Shown: positions 15,950 to 24,031, counted from the stretch's first letter. The stretch: 28,092 nucleotides of DNA from Kordiimonadaceae bacterium (GCA_014238195.1 JABABO010000345.1:1-28092); one strand, 5' to 3'. Made by a program: numbers and translations. Notes: a model not told the origin generated them from the letters alone.

Positions 15950-16025
15950 GCCCGTTCAGAATAAGGCCATTAAACCCAAATTAGGCAACATTTGTGCAGT
16001 TTTGATTTATATAGCGAGACCAATG

Positions 16026-16043
16026 AATAATGATTTCATTATT
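16026..16043. repeat. AT-rich 18-bp palindrome
   Basis: AATAATGA (16026-16033), two T residues, then TCATTATT (16036-16043): perfect 8-bp arms. It lies in the 260-nt convergent spacer between pepP and argG. Low-complexity sequence makes it weak evidence for anything specific. Confidence 0.4.
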
Positions 16044-16072
16044 TATTGATAAGTCGAACCGACACAAAGACT

Positions 16073-16115
16073 TATAGCCAAATGAGGTGATCAATATTCA
16101 CCGCAATTGGCTATA
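16073..16115. repeat. Strong hairpin with 18-bp arms between pepP and argG
   Basis: TATAGCCAAATGAGGTGA (16073-16090) pairs with TCACCGCAATTGGCTATA (16098-16115) at 16 of 18 positions around a 7-nt loop. It lies between the 3' ends of two convergent genes, about 125 nt after pepP and 95 nt after argG, where a bidirectional terminator would be expected, but neither side has a U-run. It could instead be a dispersed palindromic element or a 3'-end stabilising stem. Confidence 0.65.
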
Positions 16116-16209
16116 GTTCAGCTTCGCGGATTTCAAAATCCATCGTAATTTCTGCAAGAGAGTCACTTTAATCTTGATTATTAATCTACAGGATACTGAC
16201 TGTCGCGAC

Positions 16210-17442
16210 CTATTTATATGTTGGGGGTTCCGTAATTTTACCGCGTTGCTGCAAGAGTTGTAGGCGTAAAGCGTTTAACTTTATGAAGCCTTCAGCATCG
16301 CGCTGATCATAAACGTTATCTTCTTCAAATGTCACATGTTCCATTGAATATAAACTGTAGGGGCTTTTACGGCCAACAATATGAACGCCGCCTTTATACA
16401 GCATCAAGCGCACAGTCCCTGCGACAAATTCTTGACTGTTATCAATAAGCGCTTGTATCATTTCACGCTCTGGTGAAAACCAAAAGCCGTTATAAATCAG
16501 CTTGGCGTACTTAGGCATGATCTCGTCTTTTAGGTGCATGGCGCCGCTATCAAGGGTAATTTGCTCGATCCCACGGTGCGCTGCCAGTAAAATTTCACCG
16601 CCAGGTGTTTCGTAAATGCCGCGGCTTTTCATGCCAACAAAGCGATTTTCCAACAGATCAAGCCGTCCAATTCCATGCTTACGACCATAACTATTTAAGG
16701 CGGTTAGTAACATGGCAGGGCTCATTGCTACGCCGTTAATCCCAATAGCATCGCCTTTTTCAAATTCAACTTCGATATACTCAGGCTGGTCTGGCGCACT
16801 CACGGGGTTATCTGTGCGGCTGTAAACATATTCTTCCGCAGCTTCCCAAGGGTTTTCTAACGCTTTACCTTCACTGGACGTATGTAGCAAGTTTGCATCA
16901 ACGCTAAAGGGGCTTTCGCCGCGTTTGTCCTTTGGTACTGGGATTTGGTATTTTTCAGCAAAATCAATCAGCGCTGTGCGGCTACCCAGTTCCCATTCCC
17001 GCCAAGGGGCAATGACTTTAATCTTAGGATTAAGGGCATAATAGCCCAGCTCAAAACGCACTTGGTCATTGCCTTTGCCCGTGGCACCGTGACACACAGC
17101 ATCAGCGCCAACTTTGCGGGCAATCTCGATTTGACGTTTTGCGATCAAGGGCCTAGCAATCGCTGTTCCAAGCAAATATAAACCCTCATACACCGTATTT
17201 GCGCGGAACATAGGGAACACGTAATCAGCAACAAAATCTTCGCGTAAATCTTCGATATAGATTTCTTGTATACCCATCATCTCAGCTTTTTGCCGGGCGG
17301 GCTCTAGCTCCTCCCCTTGACCAAGATCAGCTGTGAAAGTTACGACTTCACAGTCATACTTCACTTGCAACCATTTTAGAATAATGCTGGTGTCTAGCCC
17401 CCCTGAATAGGCTAGGACTACTTTTTTAATTTTGTCTGTCAT
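16210..17442 (-). CDS. argG: Argininosuccinate synthase
   Basis: This 410-residue enzyme joins citrulline and aspartate with ATP to give argininosuccinate in arginine synthesis. It has the N-type ATP pyrophosphatase loop VVLAYSGGLDTSIILKWL (8-25), HGATGKGNDQVRFELGYYAL, IAPWREWELGSRT, KRGESPFSVDANLLHTSSEG and DAEGFIKLNALRL near the C terminus. I chose the ATG at 17442 because GGAG lies about 8 nt upstream and the family begins just before KKVVLAYSGG; an in-frame ATG at 17484 would add 14 unlikely residues (HLPHHGRRQR). It has its own strong promoter upstream, so it is separate from rlmN. Confidence 0.97.
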   Translation of the reverse strand: MTDKIKKVVLAYSGGLDTSIILKWLQVKYDCEVVTFTADLGQGEELEPARQKAEMMGIQEIYIEDLREDFVADYVFPMFRANTVYEGLYLLGTAIARPLIAKRQIEIARKVGADAVCHGATGKGNDQVRFELGYYALNPKIKVIAPWREWELGSRTALIDFAEKYQIPVPKDKRGESPFSVDANLLHTSSEGKALENPWEAAEEYVYSRTDNPVSAPDQPEYIEVEFEKGDAIGINGVAMSPAMLLTALNSYGRKHGIGRLDLLENRFVGMKSRGIYETPGGEILLAAHRGIEQITLDSGAMHLKDEIMPKYAKLIYNGFWFSPEREMIQALIDNSQEFVAGTVRLMLYKGGVHIVGRKSPYSLYSMEHVTFEEDNVYDQRDAEGFIKLNALRLQLLQQRGKITEPPTYK

Positions 17443-17505
17443 GCGCTGTCTCCGTCCGTGATGCGGCAAATGAATCTTAATCATACAGCCTGCAAATTCG
17501 CCGCG

Positions 17506-17533
17506 AGTATAGGCTTCAATGCGTCCACGTCAA
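17506..17533 (-). promoter_or_regulatory. argG promoter
   Basis: On the minus strand TTGACG (17533-17528), a 16-nt spacer and TATACT (17511-17506) match the sigma70-type consensus at 5/6 each. It lies about 64 nt upstream of the argG ATG, between rlmN and argG, and gives a leader of about 55 nt. The in-frame ATG at 17484 would also be inside the transcript but lacks a ribosome site. Confidence 0.65.
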
Positions 17534-17570
17534 ACGAAGTCTGCATGATGCCACGCTTTTTACCCCAGTG

Positions 17571-17592
17571 AATAAACTTTTAAATAAACTTT
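17571..17592. repeat. 10-bp direct repeat downstream of rlmN
   Basis: AATAAACTTT occurs at 17571-17580 and 17583-17592 (period 12 nt), just beyond the rlmN stop codon. It is AT-rich, with no attached hairpin. Confidence 0.4.
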
Positions 17593-17595
17593 GAT

Positions 17596-18798
17596 TTATA
17601 GGCCTGTCGCGTGAAATTCTGTTTTAAAGTTGCTTTCGGTTTGTTCGCGCAACATTTGTGCCTTAGATTTCTTTTCCGACGCTGATTTTAATTGTCCGCA
17701 TGCAGCCATAATATCGCGGCCACGCGGCGTGCGGACAGGTGCGCTGATCCCCTCGCGAAACACGATGTCACTAAAACGCTTAATACGCGCCTTGCTACTA
17801 CATTCATAATCAACCCCTGGCCAAGGGTTAAACGGAATCAGGTTAATTTTAGCTGGTAGCTTATATTTTCGCATTAAACGCACTAGTTCATAAGCATCTT
17901 CATCGCTGTCGTTGATATCCTTGAGCATGACATATTCAAATGTGATGCGCCGCGCATTATGAGCCCCTGGATAATTGGCGCAAGCATTAAGCACATCTGC
18001 AAGATTATATTTTTTGTTGATAGGCATAATTTCGCTGCGGATTTCATCACGCACGGCATGCAGGCTAACAGCCAAATTCACGCCAATTTCACGGCCGCAA
18101 CGTTCCATATGCGGCACGACACCAGATGTGGACAGGGTAATGCGGCGCCGTGAAAGCTGAATGCCTTCACCGTCCATAACAATATCAAGGGCTTTCTTAA
18201 CTTCGTCAAAGTTATAAAGCGGCTCGCCCATACCCATCATCACAATATTGGTGACACGACGCCCTTCGGTTGGGTTGTCCCATTCTTCCAGATCATCGCG
18301 GGCAATCATCAACTGCGCGACAATTTCTGCGGCTGTAAGGTTACGCACCAAACGCATCGTGCCAGTGTGGCAAAATTTACAGTTCAATGTGCACCCAACT
18401 TGGCTTGAAATACACAGCGTCCCCCGATCGTCTTCAGGAATATAAACAGCTTCGGCTTCATTACCATCAGCGAAACGAATTAGATATTTTCGGGTGCCAT
18501 CGGTGCTATACTGGGCTTCCACAATGTCTGGACGCTTGATAATAAAATGGTCGGCTAGCTGCTGCCGCACTGTTTTAGACACGTTCAACATACGGTCAAA
18601 ATCGGCAACGCCGTGATGATAAATCCAACCCCATATTTGCTTGGTTCGCATATTGGCTTGTTTTTCAGGAACACCAATTTCAAGCAACGCCTCTTTTAGC
18701 TCGCTACGACTAAGGCCAAGGATATTGCGCTTATCTTCGGGGTTTATTTTCGGACGCGGGGACAGTATCGGCACATGGCCGTTTGGAGTTATCTGCAT
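17596..18798 (-). CDS. rlmN: 23S rRNA (adenine2503-C2)/tRNA (adenine37-C2) methyltransferase RlmN
   Basis: This 400-residue radical-SAM enzyme methylates C2 of A2503 in 23S rRNA and A37 in some tRNAs. The iron-sulfur motif CTLNCKFCHTG gives C136, C140 and C143. The SAM-binding region is MMGMGEPLYNFDEVKKALDI, LSTSG and AVSLHAV; the methyl-carrying cysteine is C367 in RGRDIMAACGQL. The N-terminal accessory domain includes MRTKQIWGWIYHHG. The ATG at 18798 has AAGGTG about 6 nt upstream and is preferred over a GTG at 18807. The order argG-rlmN-ialB is, as I recall, common in alphaproteobacteria. A tandem duplication lies in the leader. Confidence 0.96.
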   Translation of the reverse strand: MQITPNGHVPILSPRPKINPEDKRNILGLSRSELKEALLEIGVPEKQANMRTKQIWGWIYHHGVADFDRMLNVSKTVRQQLADHFIIKRPDIVEAQYSTDGTRKYLIRFADGNEAEAVYIPEDDRGTLCISSQVGCTLNCKFCHTGTMRLVRNLTAAEIVAQLMIARDDLEEWDNPTEGRRVTNIVMMGMGEPLYNFDEVKKALDIVMDGEGIQLSRRRITLSTSGVVPHMERCGREIGVNLAVSLHAVRDEIRSEIMPINKKYNLADVLNACANYPGAHNARRITFEYVMLKDINDSDEDAYELVRLMRKYKLPAKINLIPFNPWPGVDYECSSKARIKRFSDIVFREGISAPVRTPRGRDIMAACGQLKSASEKKSKAQMLREQTESNFKTEFHATGL

Positions 18799-18867
18799 GA
18801 TGTTCACCTTGCCTTTTGCACTTCAAGTTGCGCCAGGTCGCTTATGGCCTGCCATACGTTCCATATG

Positions 18868-18907
18868 ACAGGGGTTTACTGAATTAACAGGGGCGTTACT
18901 GAATTAA
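18868..18907. repeat. Tandem ~20-bp duplication upstream of rlmN
   Basis: The unit ACAGGGG-TT-TACTGAATTAA (18868-18887) is repeated as ACAGGGG-CGT-TACTGAATTAA (18887-18907): identical except for one inserted base and a local substitution. It ends 70 nt upstream of the rlmN ATG, between the start codon and the predicted promoter, so it would be transcribed in the leader. No palindrome within a unit is obvious. Confidence 0.75.
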
Positions 18908-18916
18908 AGTGTGTTG

Positions 18917-18946
18917 CTCATACACGGCCTAAGACAATAGTGTCAA
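18917..18946 (-). promoter_or_regulatory. Possible rlmN promoter
   Basis: On the minus strand a perfect TTGACA (18946-18941) is followed after 18 nt by a poor -10, TATGAG (18922-18917). It lies immediately after the ialB stop codon and would start transcription just upstream of the tandem duplication. Support rests mainly on the -35 match. Confidence 0.35.
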
Positions 18947-18952
18947 CTTTTT

Positions 18953-19492
18953 CTAGCGGCACGCCCGTGTAATGGCGTTATAAGCTGCGGTAAACCCAGA
19001 CAAACTATAGCGATCCGTTGTGCGTGTCCCGCGCTGGCTGGTTCCATTCACGACCAACCGATTACCGCGTTTCATCGCTTTGACTAAGGCTGCGTCGTCT
19101 TTTGGATCATAAGCCCAAGCCCCACGCCCTTCTGTGAACAGTTTATAAGCACGCTTGCCATCGATTGAAGCGCTAACCTCGCTGCCTACTTTTAAAGGGT
19201 ACCCAACAATCACATTCAGTTCATCCTTTATGCCGTATTTAGGCCGGTGTGTAATCGTCAGATAAATATCCCCACGGCTCGCCCCTTTACGGCTCGCTTT
19301 GCTGGACTTTGGTACACTGATCATATAACAGGTTTTTGCACCGTTCGAGGCTTTGCTCACTAAGGCATCCCAGTCACGGTAACTCCCTAGTATATCGCGT
19401 TTATTTTGCGCAGCGACTTCAAAGGAAAGCAGCACAACAGCCAAAAAGCAAGTGGCGACGTTAAAAACCGCTTTAATTGAAAATTTTATCAT
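18953..19492 (-). CDS. Invasion-associated locus B (IalB) family protein
   Basis: This 179-residue exported protein has a signal peptide at residues 1-28 (KAVFNVATCFLAVVLLSFEV, cleaved near VAA-Q). The IalB family pattern is clear: W-x-A-L near the start, one Cys in GAKTCYMISVPK, RGDIYLTITHRP, NVIVGYPLKVGSEV, AWAYDPKDDAALVKAMKRG, VNGTSQRGTRTTDRYSLSGF, and a C-terminal Cys (TRACR) that may pair with the first. Family members are periplasmic or secreted; IalB was named in Bartonella for erythrocyte invasion, but homologues occur widely in free-living alphaproteobacteria and have no agreed function. The ATG at 19492 has AGGA about 9 nt upstream. Confidence 0.88.
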   Translation of the reverse strand: MIKFSIKAVFNVATCFLAVVLLSFEVAAQNKRDILGSYRDWDALVSKASNGAKTCYMISVPKSSKASRKGASRGDIYLTITHRPKYGIKDELNVIVGYPLKVGSEVSASIDGKRAYKLFTEGRGAWAYDPKDDAALVKAMKRGNRLVVNGTSQRGTRTTDRYSLSGFTAAYNAITRACR

Positions 19493-19635
19493 AGACTGTG
19501 TCCTAATTTAATAATGTGCATACCTTAGCGCCTATTCCCATATCCGCCAATATAGGAAATTGGTCCATCCCTTATCTCGCGATCAGTATCATCTGAATTT
19601 AGTCAAAATTTTGGCTCAATAATTTTAGACTACTT

Positions 19636-20940
19636 TTAACCGACTTGTTTTTGCGTCGCTTTACCAAATTCTGCGGTGCCTTTTAATAAACTAAATATAA
19701 GACAAACAACGACCATCACTGCGCTGGACCCGATTAATCCAAGTTCAAGATTCCATTCAAAAACCGCCCCCATGATCACACCCGCAATGGGCACAAGGCC
19801 AACACTTAAGAACATAAAAATACTCATAACACGGCCCAGCTTGGCTTCGGGAGTAACGGTTTGTAAAAGCGTCGTAAAATGAACCCAGATATAAGCATCG
19901 CCAAGGCCCGCCGTAAAAAATAACAGCATAGCTATTTCATAAGAATTAAAAATCACCATCAAACCCACAGTTGCCCCCGACCATGTGAAAATTATAAAAA
20001 GTAATCGCACAAGTTTTTCACGGGGAATTGACCGCGTTGCCCCAGCGGTTAGCCCGCCAAGCAATGCGCCTAAGCCGTAGCAAGCAACAATCAAACCGTA
20101 AATATAAGCCCCTTCGGTAAAGCGTTGTTTCATCAAAGCGGGTAAGCCGACAAAAATCGGCGCTTGGAAAAACAGTTCCAGCACGGCTATGCCAAAAAAA
20201 GCCAAGCGAATTGCTGGAATCACCCACACAAAGGCTAGCGAGTCTTTTATAGCGCTGATCATGCTTTTGAATGTGTCTTGCCCCTGCGCGTTAGAATCTC
20301 GGTCAAGCTTACGGGTGCGCACAAATAGCAATGATAAAGCTGAAACCATAAAAGTAACAGCATCTAGCAAAAACGCACGCGCCAGACCCTCGCGGTCAGC
20401 GTCAGGTGTGGCGGTTAATTCGCTCACTGTATGGGTCGCGGTGGTTAATTCCCCTGCAATGATAACACCCGCCAGCACAGGACCAATAATAATGCCGAGC
20501 TGCATGGTCATATGAACAAGGGCATTCGCGCTTTGCAATCGATCTTTTGCAACAAGGCTGGGGGTAATGGATGTTGCGGCGGGAAAATAAAACGCATCGG
20601 CAACACCAAACACCAGAGCACCCGCAAAAATAAACGGCATAGATATGGTGTCAAAAACCAAAGCAAGTCCAAGGGCCACCATAATCAAACCCCGAATAAG
20701 ATTTGAATATAACATGACTGTGCGGGGACTGGTACGGTCTACCACTGCGCCGCCTAGTAGCATCAGCAAGGCCCTAGGCAGCCCTTGTACAGCCAAAACA
20801 ATGCCCATCATCAATGGACTACCAGTAAGATTTAGAACAAGCCAAGGGAAGGCTATAAAGCTCACATGATCGCCAATGACAGAGATCAGCTCACCAAGCC
20901 AAAAAATAATAAAATTACGATCTTTAAACAGTTGCAACAT
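19636..20940 (-). CDS. MFS transporter (EntS/MFS_3-like exporter)
   Basis: This major facilitator protein has about 12 membrane segments. It starts with LFKDRNFIIFWLGELISVIG, then FIAFPWLVLNLTGSPLMMGI, the loop 2-3 motif LGGAVVDRTSPRTVM (MFS motif A), VFGVADAFYFPAATSITPSL, and a second half opening with AIRLAFFGIAVLELFFQAPI. This pattern fits the drug/siderophore exporter subgroup related to EntS; the substrate is unknown. The frame is open to an ATG at 20997, only 18 nt from the divergent yciB start. I use the ATG at 20940, which matches where the family begins and leaves 75 nt for two promoters, but neither start (nor the ATG at 20964) has a good ribosome site. Confidence 0.85.
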   Translation of the reverse strand: MLQLFKDRNFIIFWLGELISVIGDHVSFIAFPWLVLNLTGSPLMMGIVLAVQGLPRALLMLLGGAVVDRTSPRTVMLYSNLIRGLIMVALGLALVFDTISMPFIFAGALVFGVADAFYFPAATSITPSLVAKDRLQSANALVHMTMQLGIIIGPVLAGVIIAGELTTATHTVSELTATPDADREGLARAFLLDAVTFMVSALSLLFVRTRKLDRDSNAQGQDTFKSMISAIKDSLAFVWVIPAIRLAFFGIAVLELFFQAPIFVGLPALMKQRFTEGAYIYGLIVACYGLGALLGGLTAGATRSIPREKLVRLLFIIFTWSGATVGLMVIFNSYEIAMLLFFTAGLGDAYIWVHFTTLLQTVTPEAKLGRVMSIFMFLSVGLVPIAGVIMGAVFEWNLELGLIGSSAVMVVVCLIFSLLKGTAEFGKATQKQVG

Positions 20941-21015
20941 AAGATTGCTTGTGCACGAAGCCATTTCATGGTTCAAGATTAATGTAATAGTTTTCATTCA
21001 ATAGGCCCAAGATAA

Positions 21016-21660
21016 ATGACAAACGCACCTGAAAAGCCACAGTCCGACCGAAGCGATGAGACAGCCAACGCCAGCAACACCGAAAGTGGGTCTTATATGC
21101 TGTTTAAAATTTTACGTGAACTTGGCCCACTGATGATCTTTTTTGTTAGTTTTAAGTTTGGTGATCTGATGTTTGCGACCGCCATGTTTATGGGTGCAAT
21201 GACAATTTCAATGGCCGCTAGCTGGGTGATAGAGCGCCACATATCTGTTATGCTATGGGTTACTTTTGCCATTGTTGTTATTATGGGTGCATTGACATTA
21301 TATTTACAGAATGAAACCTTCGTGAAAATGAAACCTACGATTATCAATGGTATTTTTGCAACGGTTTTGTTCGTTGGCTTAATGACGGGGCGACCCCTCA
21401 TCAAAGTCATTATGAAATCTGGTATTCCAGAAATGCGCGATGAAGGCTGGTATGTTCTCAGCCGTAATTGGGCAGGCTTTTTTGCTTTCATGGCCCTATT
21501 GAATGAAATTGTATGGCGCACCCAAACGACCGATGACTGGGTGGATATTAAAACCTTTGCTTATTTGCCTATTACGCTTGTCTTTACATTTGCACAAGTT
21601 TTTACAATTCAAAAATATATGCCCGAGAATGCATTAGATACTGATAATTCACCAGATTAA
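21016..21660 (+). CDS. yciB: Septation protein A (YciB/IspZ family inner-membrane protein)
   Basis: This 214-residue membrane protein is predicted to have five or six helices. After a ~25-residue polar N terminus, family features follow: ILRELGPLMIFFVSFKFGDL, an A/M-rich helix, FVKMKPTIINGIFATVLF, MTGRPLIKVIM, then GWYVLSRNWAGFFAFMALLN, EIVWRTQTTDDWVDIKTF and FTFAQVFTIQKYMPE. YciB proteins affect cell-envelope synthesis and septation; the name ispZ is historical. The ATG at 21016 lacks a clear Shine-Dalgarno. It is divergent from the MFS gene and 43 nt tail to tail from the Nudix gene. In several alphaproteobacteria, as I recall, this gene lies near ccm genes, as here. Confidence 0.93.
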   Translation: MTNAPEKPQSDRSDETANASNTESGSYMLFKILRELGPLMIFFVSFKFGDLMFATAMFMGAMTISMAASWVIERHISVMLWVTFAIVVIMGALTLYLQNETFVKMKPTIINGIFATVLFVGLMTGRPLIKVIMKSGIPEMRDEGWYVLSRNWAGFFAFMALLNEIVWRTQTTDDWVDIKTFAYLPITLVFTFAQVFTIQKYMPENALDTDNSPD

Positions 21661-21703
21661 TCCGCATTAGATTTAATAGAACAACATTATTGATGCCTGA
21701 ATT

Positions 21704-22249
21704 TTACAGATCCTTATATTTTTCTGGATTTGTGAAAGGGGCAATCCTGTCTTGACCTTTGGCACGTTCAAAATCTTTCAAAGCCCAGTAAACGGTTGGG
21801 AAGGCAATTTCATCCCACGGTATTTCTTTCAGATCCATTAAGCATACATCTGTGCTTTCAGGCCCTGGGGCGAAATCATTACCATTTAGGGTGGCCCTAA
21901 AATACATATGCACTTGGCCAATACGCCGCACACTATAAATCGCTAACATATCTTTGATGGTGATTTTGGCGCGCGCTTCTTCCCATGTTTCACGGACAGC
22001 ACCTTCTGCAGGGCTTTCGCCCATTTCCATGAAACCCGCGGGTAGGGTCCACAGGCCTAACTGAGGTGCAATTGCACGCCGGCACATTAATATTTTTCCA
22101 GCACTTTCAACGACAGCACCCGCAATCATTTTAGGATTTTCATAATAGACGAAATCACACGTTTCACACACAACGCGCTCATGATCATCACCCTCGGGGA
22201 TGCGGCGCGTGAAATTTGTAAAATCCTTTAATTGCCCAGGAATAAGCAT
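21704..22249 (-). CDS. Nudix hydrolase with an N-terminal half zinc ribbon
   Basis: This 181-residue protein hydrolyses a nucleoside-diphosphate-linked substrate of unknown identity. The Nudix box runs from GFMEMGESPAEGAVRETWEE: G-x5-E-x7-R-E-x2-E-E is intact, but the glycine of the final E-E-x-G-U is Arg (EEARAKI). The N-terminal RIPEGDDHERVVCETCDFVY matches the zinc-ribbon linker of NudC-like and related Nudix proteins, but only one CxxC pair is present; the usual upstream pair is absent (KDFTNFT). The ATG at 22249 follows GAGG; a GTG at 22255 is the alternative. A 6-bp hairpin (22256-22270) overlaps the ribosome site. Confidence 0.88.
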   Translation of the reverse strand: MLIPGQLKDFTNFTRRIPEGDDHERVVCETCDFVYYENPKMIAGAVVESAGKILMCRRAIAPQLGLWTLPAGFMEMGESPAEGAVRETWEEARAKITIKDMLAIYSVRRIGQVHMYFRATLNGNDFAPGPESTDVCLMDLKEIPWDEIAFPTVYWALKDFERAKGQDRIAPFTNPEKYKDL

Positions 22250-22255
22250 ACGCAC

Positions 22256-22270
22256 CTCACTTTCAGTGAG
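22256..22270 (-). promoter_or_regulatory. Small hairpin over the Nudix ribosome-binding site
   Basis: CTCACT and AGTGAG form a perfect 6-bp inverted repeat with a 3-nt loop. On the mRNA the 3' arm contains the GAG of the GAGG Shine-Dalgarno, 4 nt before the ATG, so the fold would reduce access to it. It is short, and no regulatory evidence exists. Confidence 0.35.
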
Positions 22271-22294
22271 AGCTTAGCACGGCACTTATAAGAA

Positions 22295-22693
22295 CTAAAC
22301 CCGGATATCGACGATTTGCCCAAGGCCTATGGTGCCACTGCGCAGACCATTTGCCGTAGCAAGCGACGTGCGCCCAAGCGGTGATTCGCGAATGATCCCA
22401 CGACCAGCCAGGTTTTTAACAGCGTCTTTTGCAGCCTCTAACTGACTGTTACTGGATAAGGCAAGGGACCTATGACTTGCCCTCTTTTCCCCAACGGGCA
22501 CGTTTTTACGGCGATCCCGATCAGCATTTAGTCCATCGGATGTCGGTTTGGCTAGCTGCGCATTTTTATGGGCTTTCAGACGTGTTACATCTGCTTGCAC
22601 GCCAGACTGAGCTGAAACTTGCCTGCTTGCTTGCGCGGTTAACTGTGCGCTTAACTGTGATTGCACGGAAGGTGTGTTTGGGTCGATTGCCAT
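22295..22693 (-). CDS. Q/A/S-rich small protein of unknown function
   Basis: This 132-residue basic protein is one I do not recognise. The N-terminal third is low-complexity and probably helical (VQSQLSAQLTAQASRQVSAQ, about residues 10-29). The middle is charged (ADRDRRKNVPVGEKRASHRS). The C-terminal third looks ordered (LEAAKDAVKNLAGRGIIRES, GRTSLATANG, ending GQIVDIRV). There is no signal peptide, membrane segment or cysteine. The ATG at 22693 has GAGAA upstream. It lies 186 nt after ccmI on the same strand and 45 nt before the Nudix gene. A palindrome TTAATG-CGC-CATTAA sits at 22712-22726, just upstream. The continuous frame and plausible start support it as a real gene. Confidence 0.6.
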   Translation of the reverse strand: MAIDPNTPSVQSQLSAQLTAQASRQVSAQSGVQADVTRLKAHKNAQLAKPTSDGLNADRDRRKNVPVGEKRASHRSLALSSNSQLEAAKDAVKNLAGRGIIRESPLGRTSLATANGLRSGTIGLGQIVDIRV

Positions 22694-22879
22694 GCTGTCA
22701 TTCTCGTGGGATTAATGCGCCATTAAAGTGATTTTTATCATCTAAAAGGCCAGAACCGTATAAGAGGGTGACTTCTTCACACCCATATTGCTTGGTAACA
22801 CATATCATAACAAAGGAAATATAACCAGAGTATTAAAGAAGGTTATGGGCATATTTTGCTTTGATTATGCAAAAATCTA

Positions 22880-24031
22880 TCATTCTTGAGTGAATAAATC
22901 AGCTGTTTGGTTTTGAATGGCGGACAAAGCTTTCTGATTACCGCTAAAAACTGCCAAAGCTTTCTCGGATGATTCGCGGGCTTTATCAAGCTGCCCCCTT
23001 GCGTGGAAAGACCTGATTAACATTAACCAACCTTCTAGGTCGTTCGGGTTTTGTTGCACTTTTTCTTCAAGGCGCATTACCATACTTTCTAAAAATGCGC
23101 CGCGCTCCTGGGCAGGCATGGCCTCAACTTCTTGGATTTGTTCCTGCGTTAACTGTGGCATTGAAAATTTCTGATTAAGCTGGCGTGGTAAATTTGCAAG
23201 CTGATTATTGAGGTCTGACAACCAGGGTGCGTTTGGGGCGCTTCTTGCTTTAAGGGCTGTCCAAATACCGCGTGCTTGATCAAAGTTGCCACCGCGCGCA
23301 TACATCACGCCTAGATAAAACTGTCCTGCAGGATGATCAGGGGTGTTTTCTAGAAGACGAGACAGCATCATTTTACTGGCTGGCGCAAAAGCCCCCCCGC
23401 TCATACTCAGCATAGTTTCAAGGGCCTGTATCTGCCAGCGTGGCTCTTGAGGTTGAAGGGCGATCAATGACATATAAGCATTGGCGGATATACTGTATTC
23501 GCCGATGCTTCCCGCAGTGCGTCCTAAAATTTCATACCCCTTAGCATCGGCTGGATTTTCTTTTAATCGTTTTTGTATTTGTTTAATCGCTTGATTAATC
23601 GTTGGGCCGCCTTCAATAATGTGTTCTGCGCCGCGCTGAATGCGTACACCCGGGCTGGATTCAAGGCTAGGGCTGCCTTTTAAGCTATAGATAATCACTG
23701 AAAAAATCATAACTAGAACGCCTGCGCCCAAAGCAACAGGGGATAATAACAGGCCTTGATCTGAAGATACTCCATCTAAATCCGCAACAATAGAATGATC
23801 GCTTGTTGTGTCAAACGCCGCCGCGCGCAATATGCGCCGCTCGATCTCTAGTCTTGCAGGAACAGCGCTTTCGCCGTCGATCACGCCTGATTGAATGTCA
23901 TTTTCAAGCTCATTTAGCTGCCCCTTATAATGATCTAGCGGACTGTATGGCTGGTTTGCCCGCACCTGCGTGCTAGATAGAAAAATCCCCAGTAACAAAA
24001 GCACCATCACAAGAACGAAACCATACATCAT
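22880..24031 (-). CDS. ccmI: Cytochrome c maturation protein CcmI (CycH)
   Basis: This 383-residue inner-membrane chaperone holds apocytochrome c for heme ligation by CcmF/CcmH. The N terminus is a membrane segment (FVLVMVLLLLGIFLSS) followed by a coiled stretch with HYKGQLNELENDIQSGVID typical of CcmI, a second membrane segment near residues 94-114 (LLLSPVALGAGVLVMIFSVI), then periplasmic TPR repeats (NPADAKGYEILGRTAGSIGE; AGQFYLGVMYARGGNFDQA; NPNDLEGWLMLIRSFHARGQ). Its start overlaps the ccmH stop (ATGA). It is the last ccm gene of the operon. Confidence 0.92.
   Translation of the reverse strand: MMYGFVLVMVLLLLGIFLSSTQVRANQPYSPLDHYKGQLNELENDIQSGVIDGESAVPARLEIERRILRAAAFDTTSDHSIVADLDGVSSDQGLLLSPVALGAGVLVMIFSVIIYSLKGSPSLESSPGVRIQRGAEHIIEGGPTINQAIKQIQKRLKENPADAKGYEILGRTAGSIGEYSISANAYMSLIALQPQEPRWQIQALETMLSMSGGAFAPASKMMLSRLLENTPDHPAGQFYLGVMYARGGNFDQARGIWTALKARSAPNAPWLSDLNNQLANLPRQLNQKFSMPQLTQEQIQEVEAMPAQERGAFLESMVMRLEEKVQQNPNDLEGWLMLIRSFHARGQLDKARESSEKALAVFSGNQKALSAIQNQTADLFTQE

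Noticed and set aside
21093..21521. 142-codon minus-strand frame inside yciB
   Set aside because: Antisense shadow of a recognised membrane protein; its composition reflects the complement of hydrophobic codons.
22855..22874. TTTTGC/GCAAAA inverted repeat after ccmI as a terminator
   Set aside because: The stem is only 6 bp, AT-rich, and lacks a proper U-run on the minus strand.
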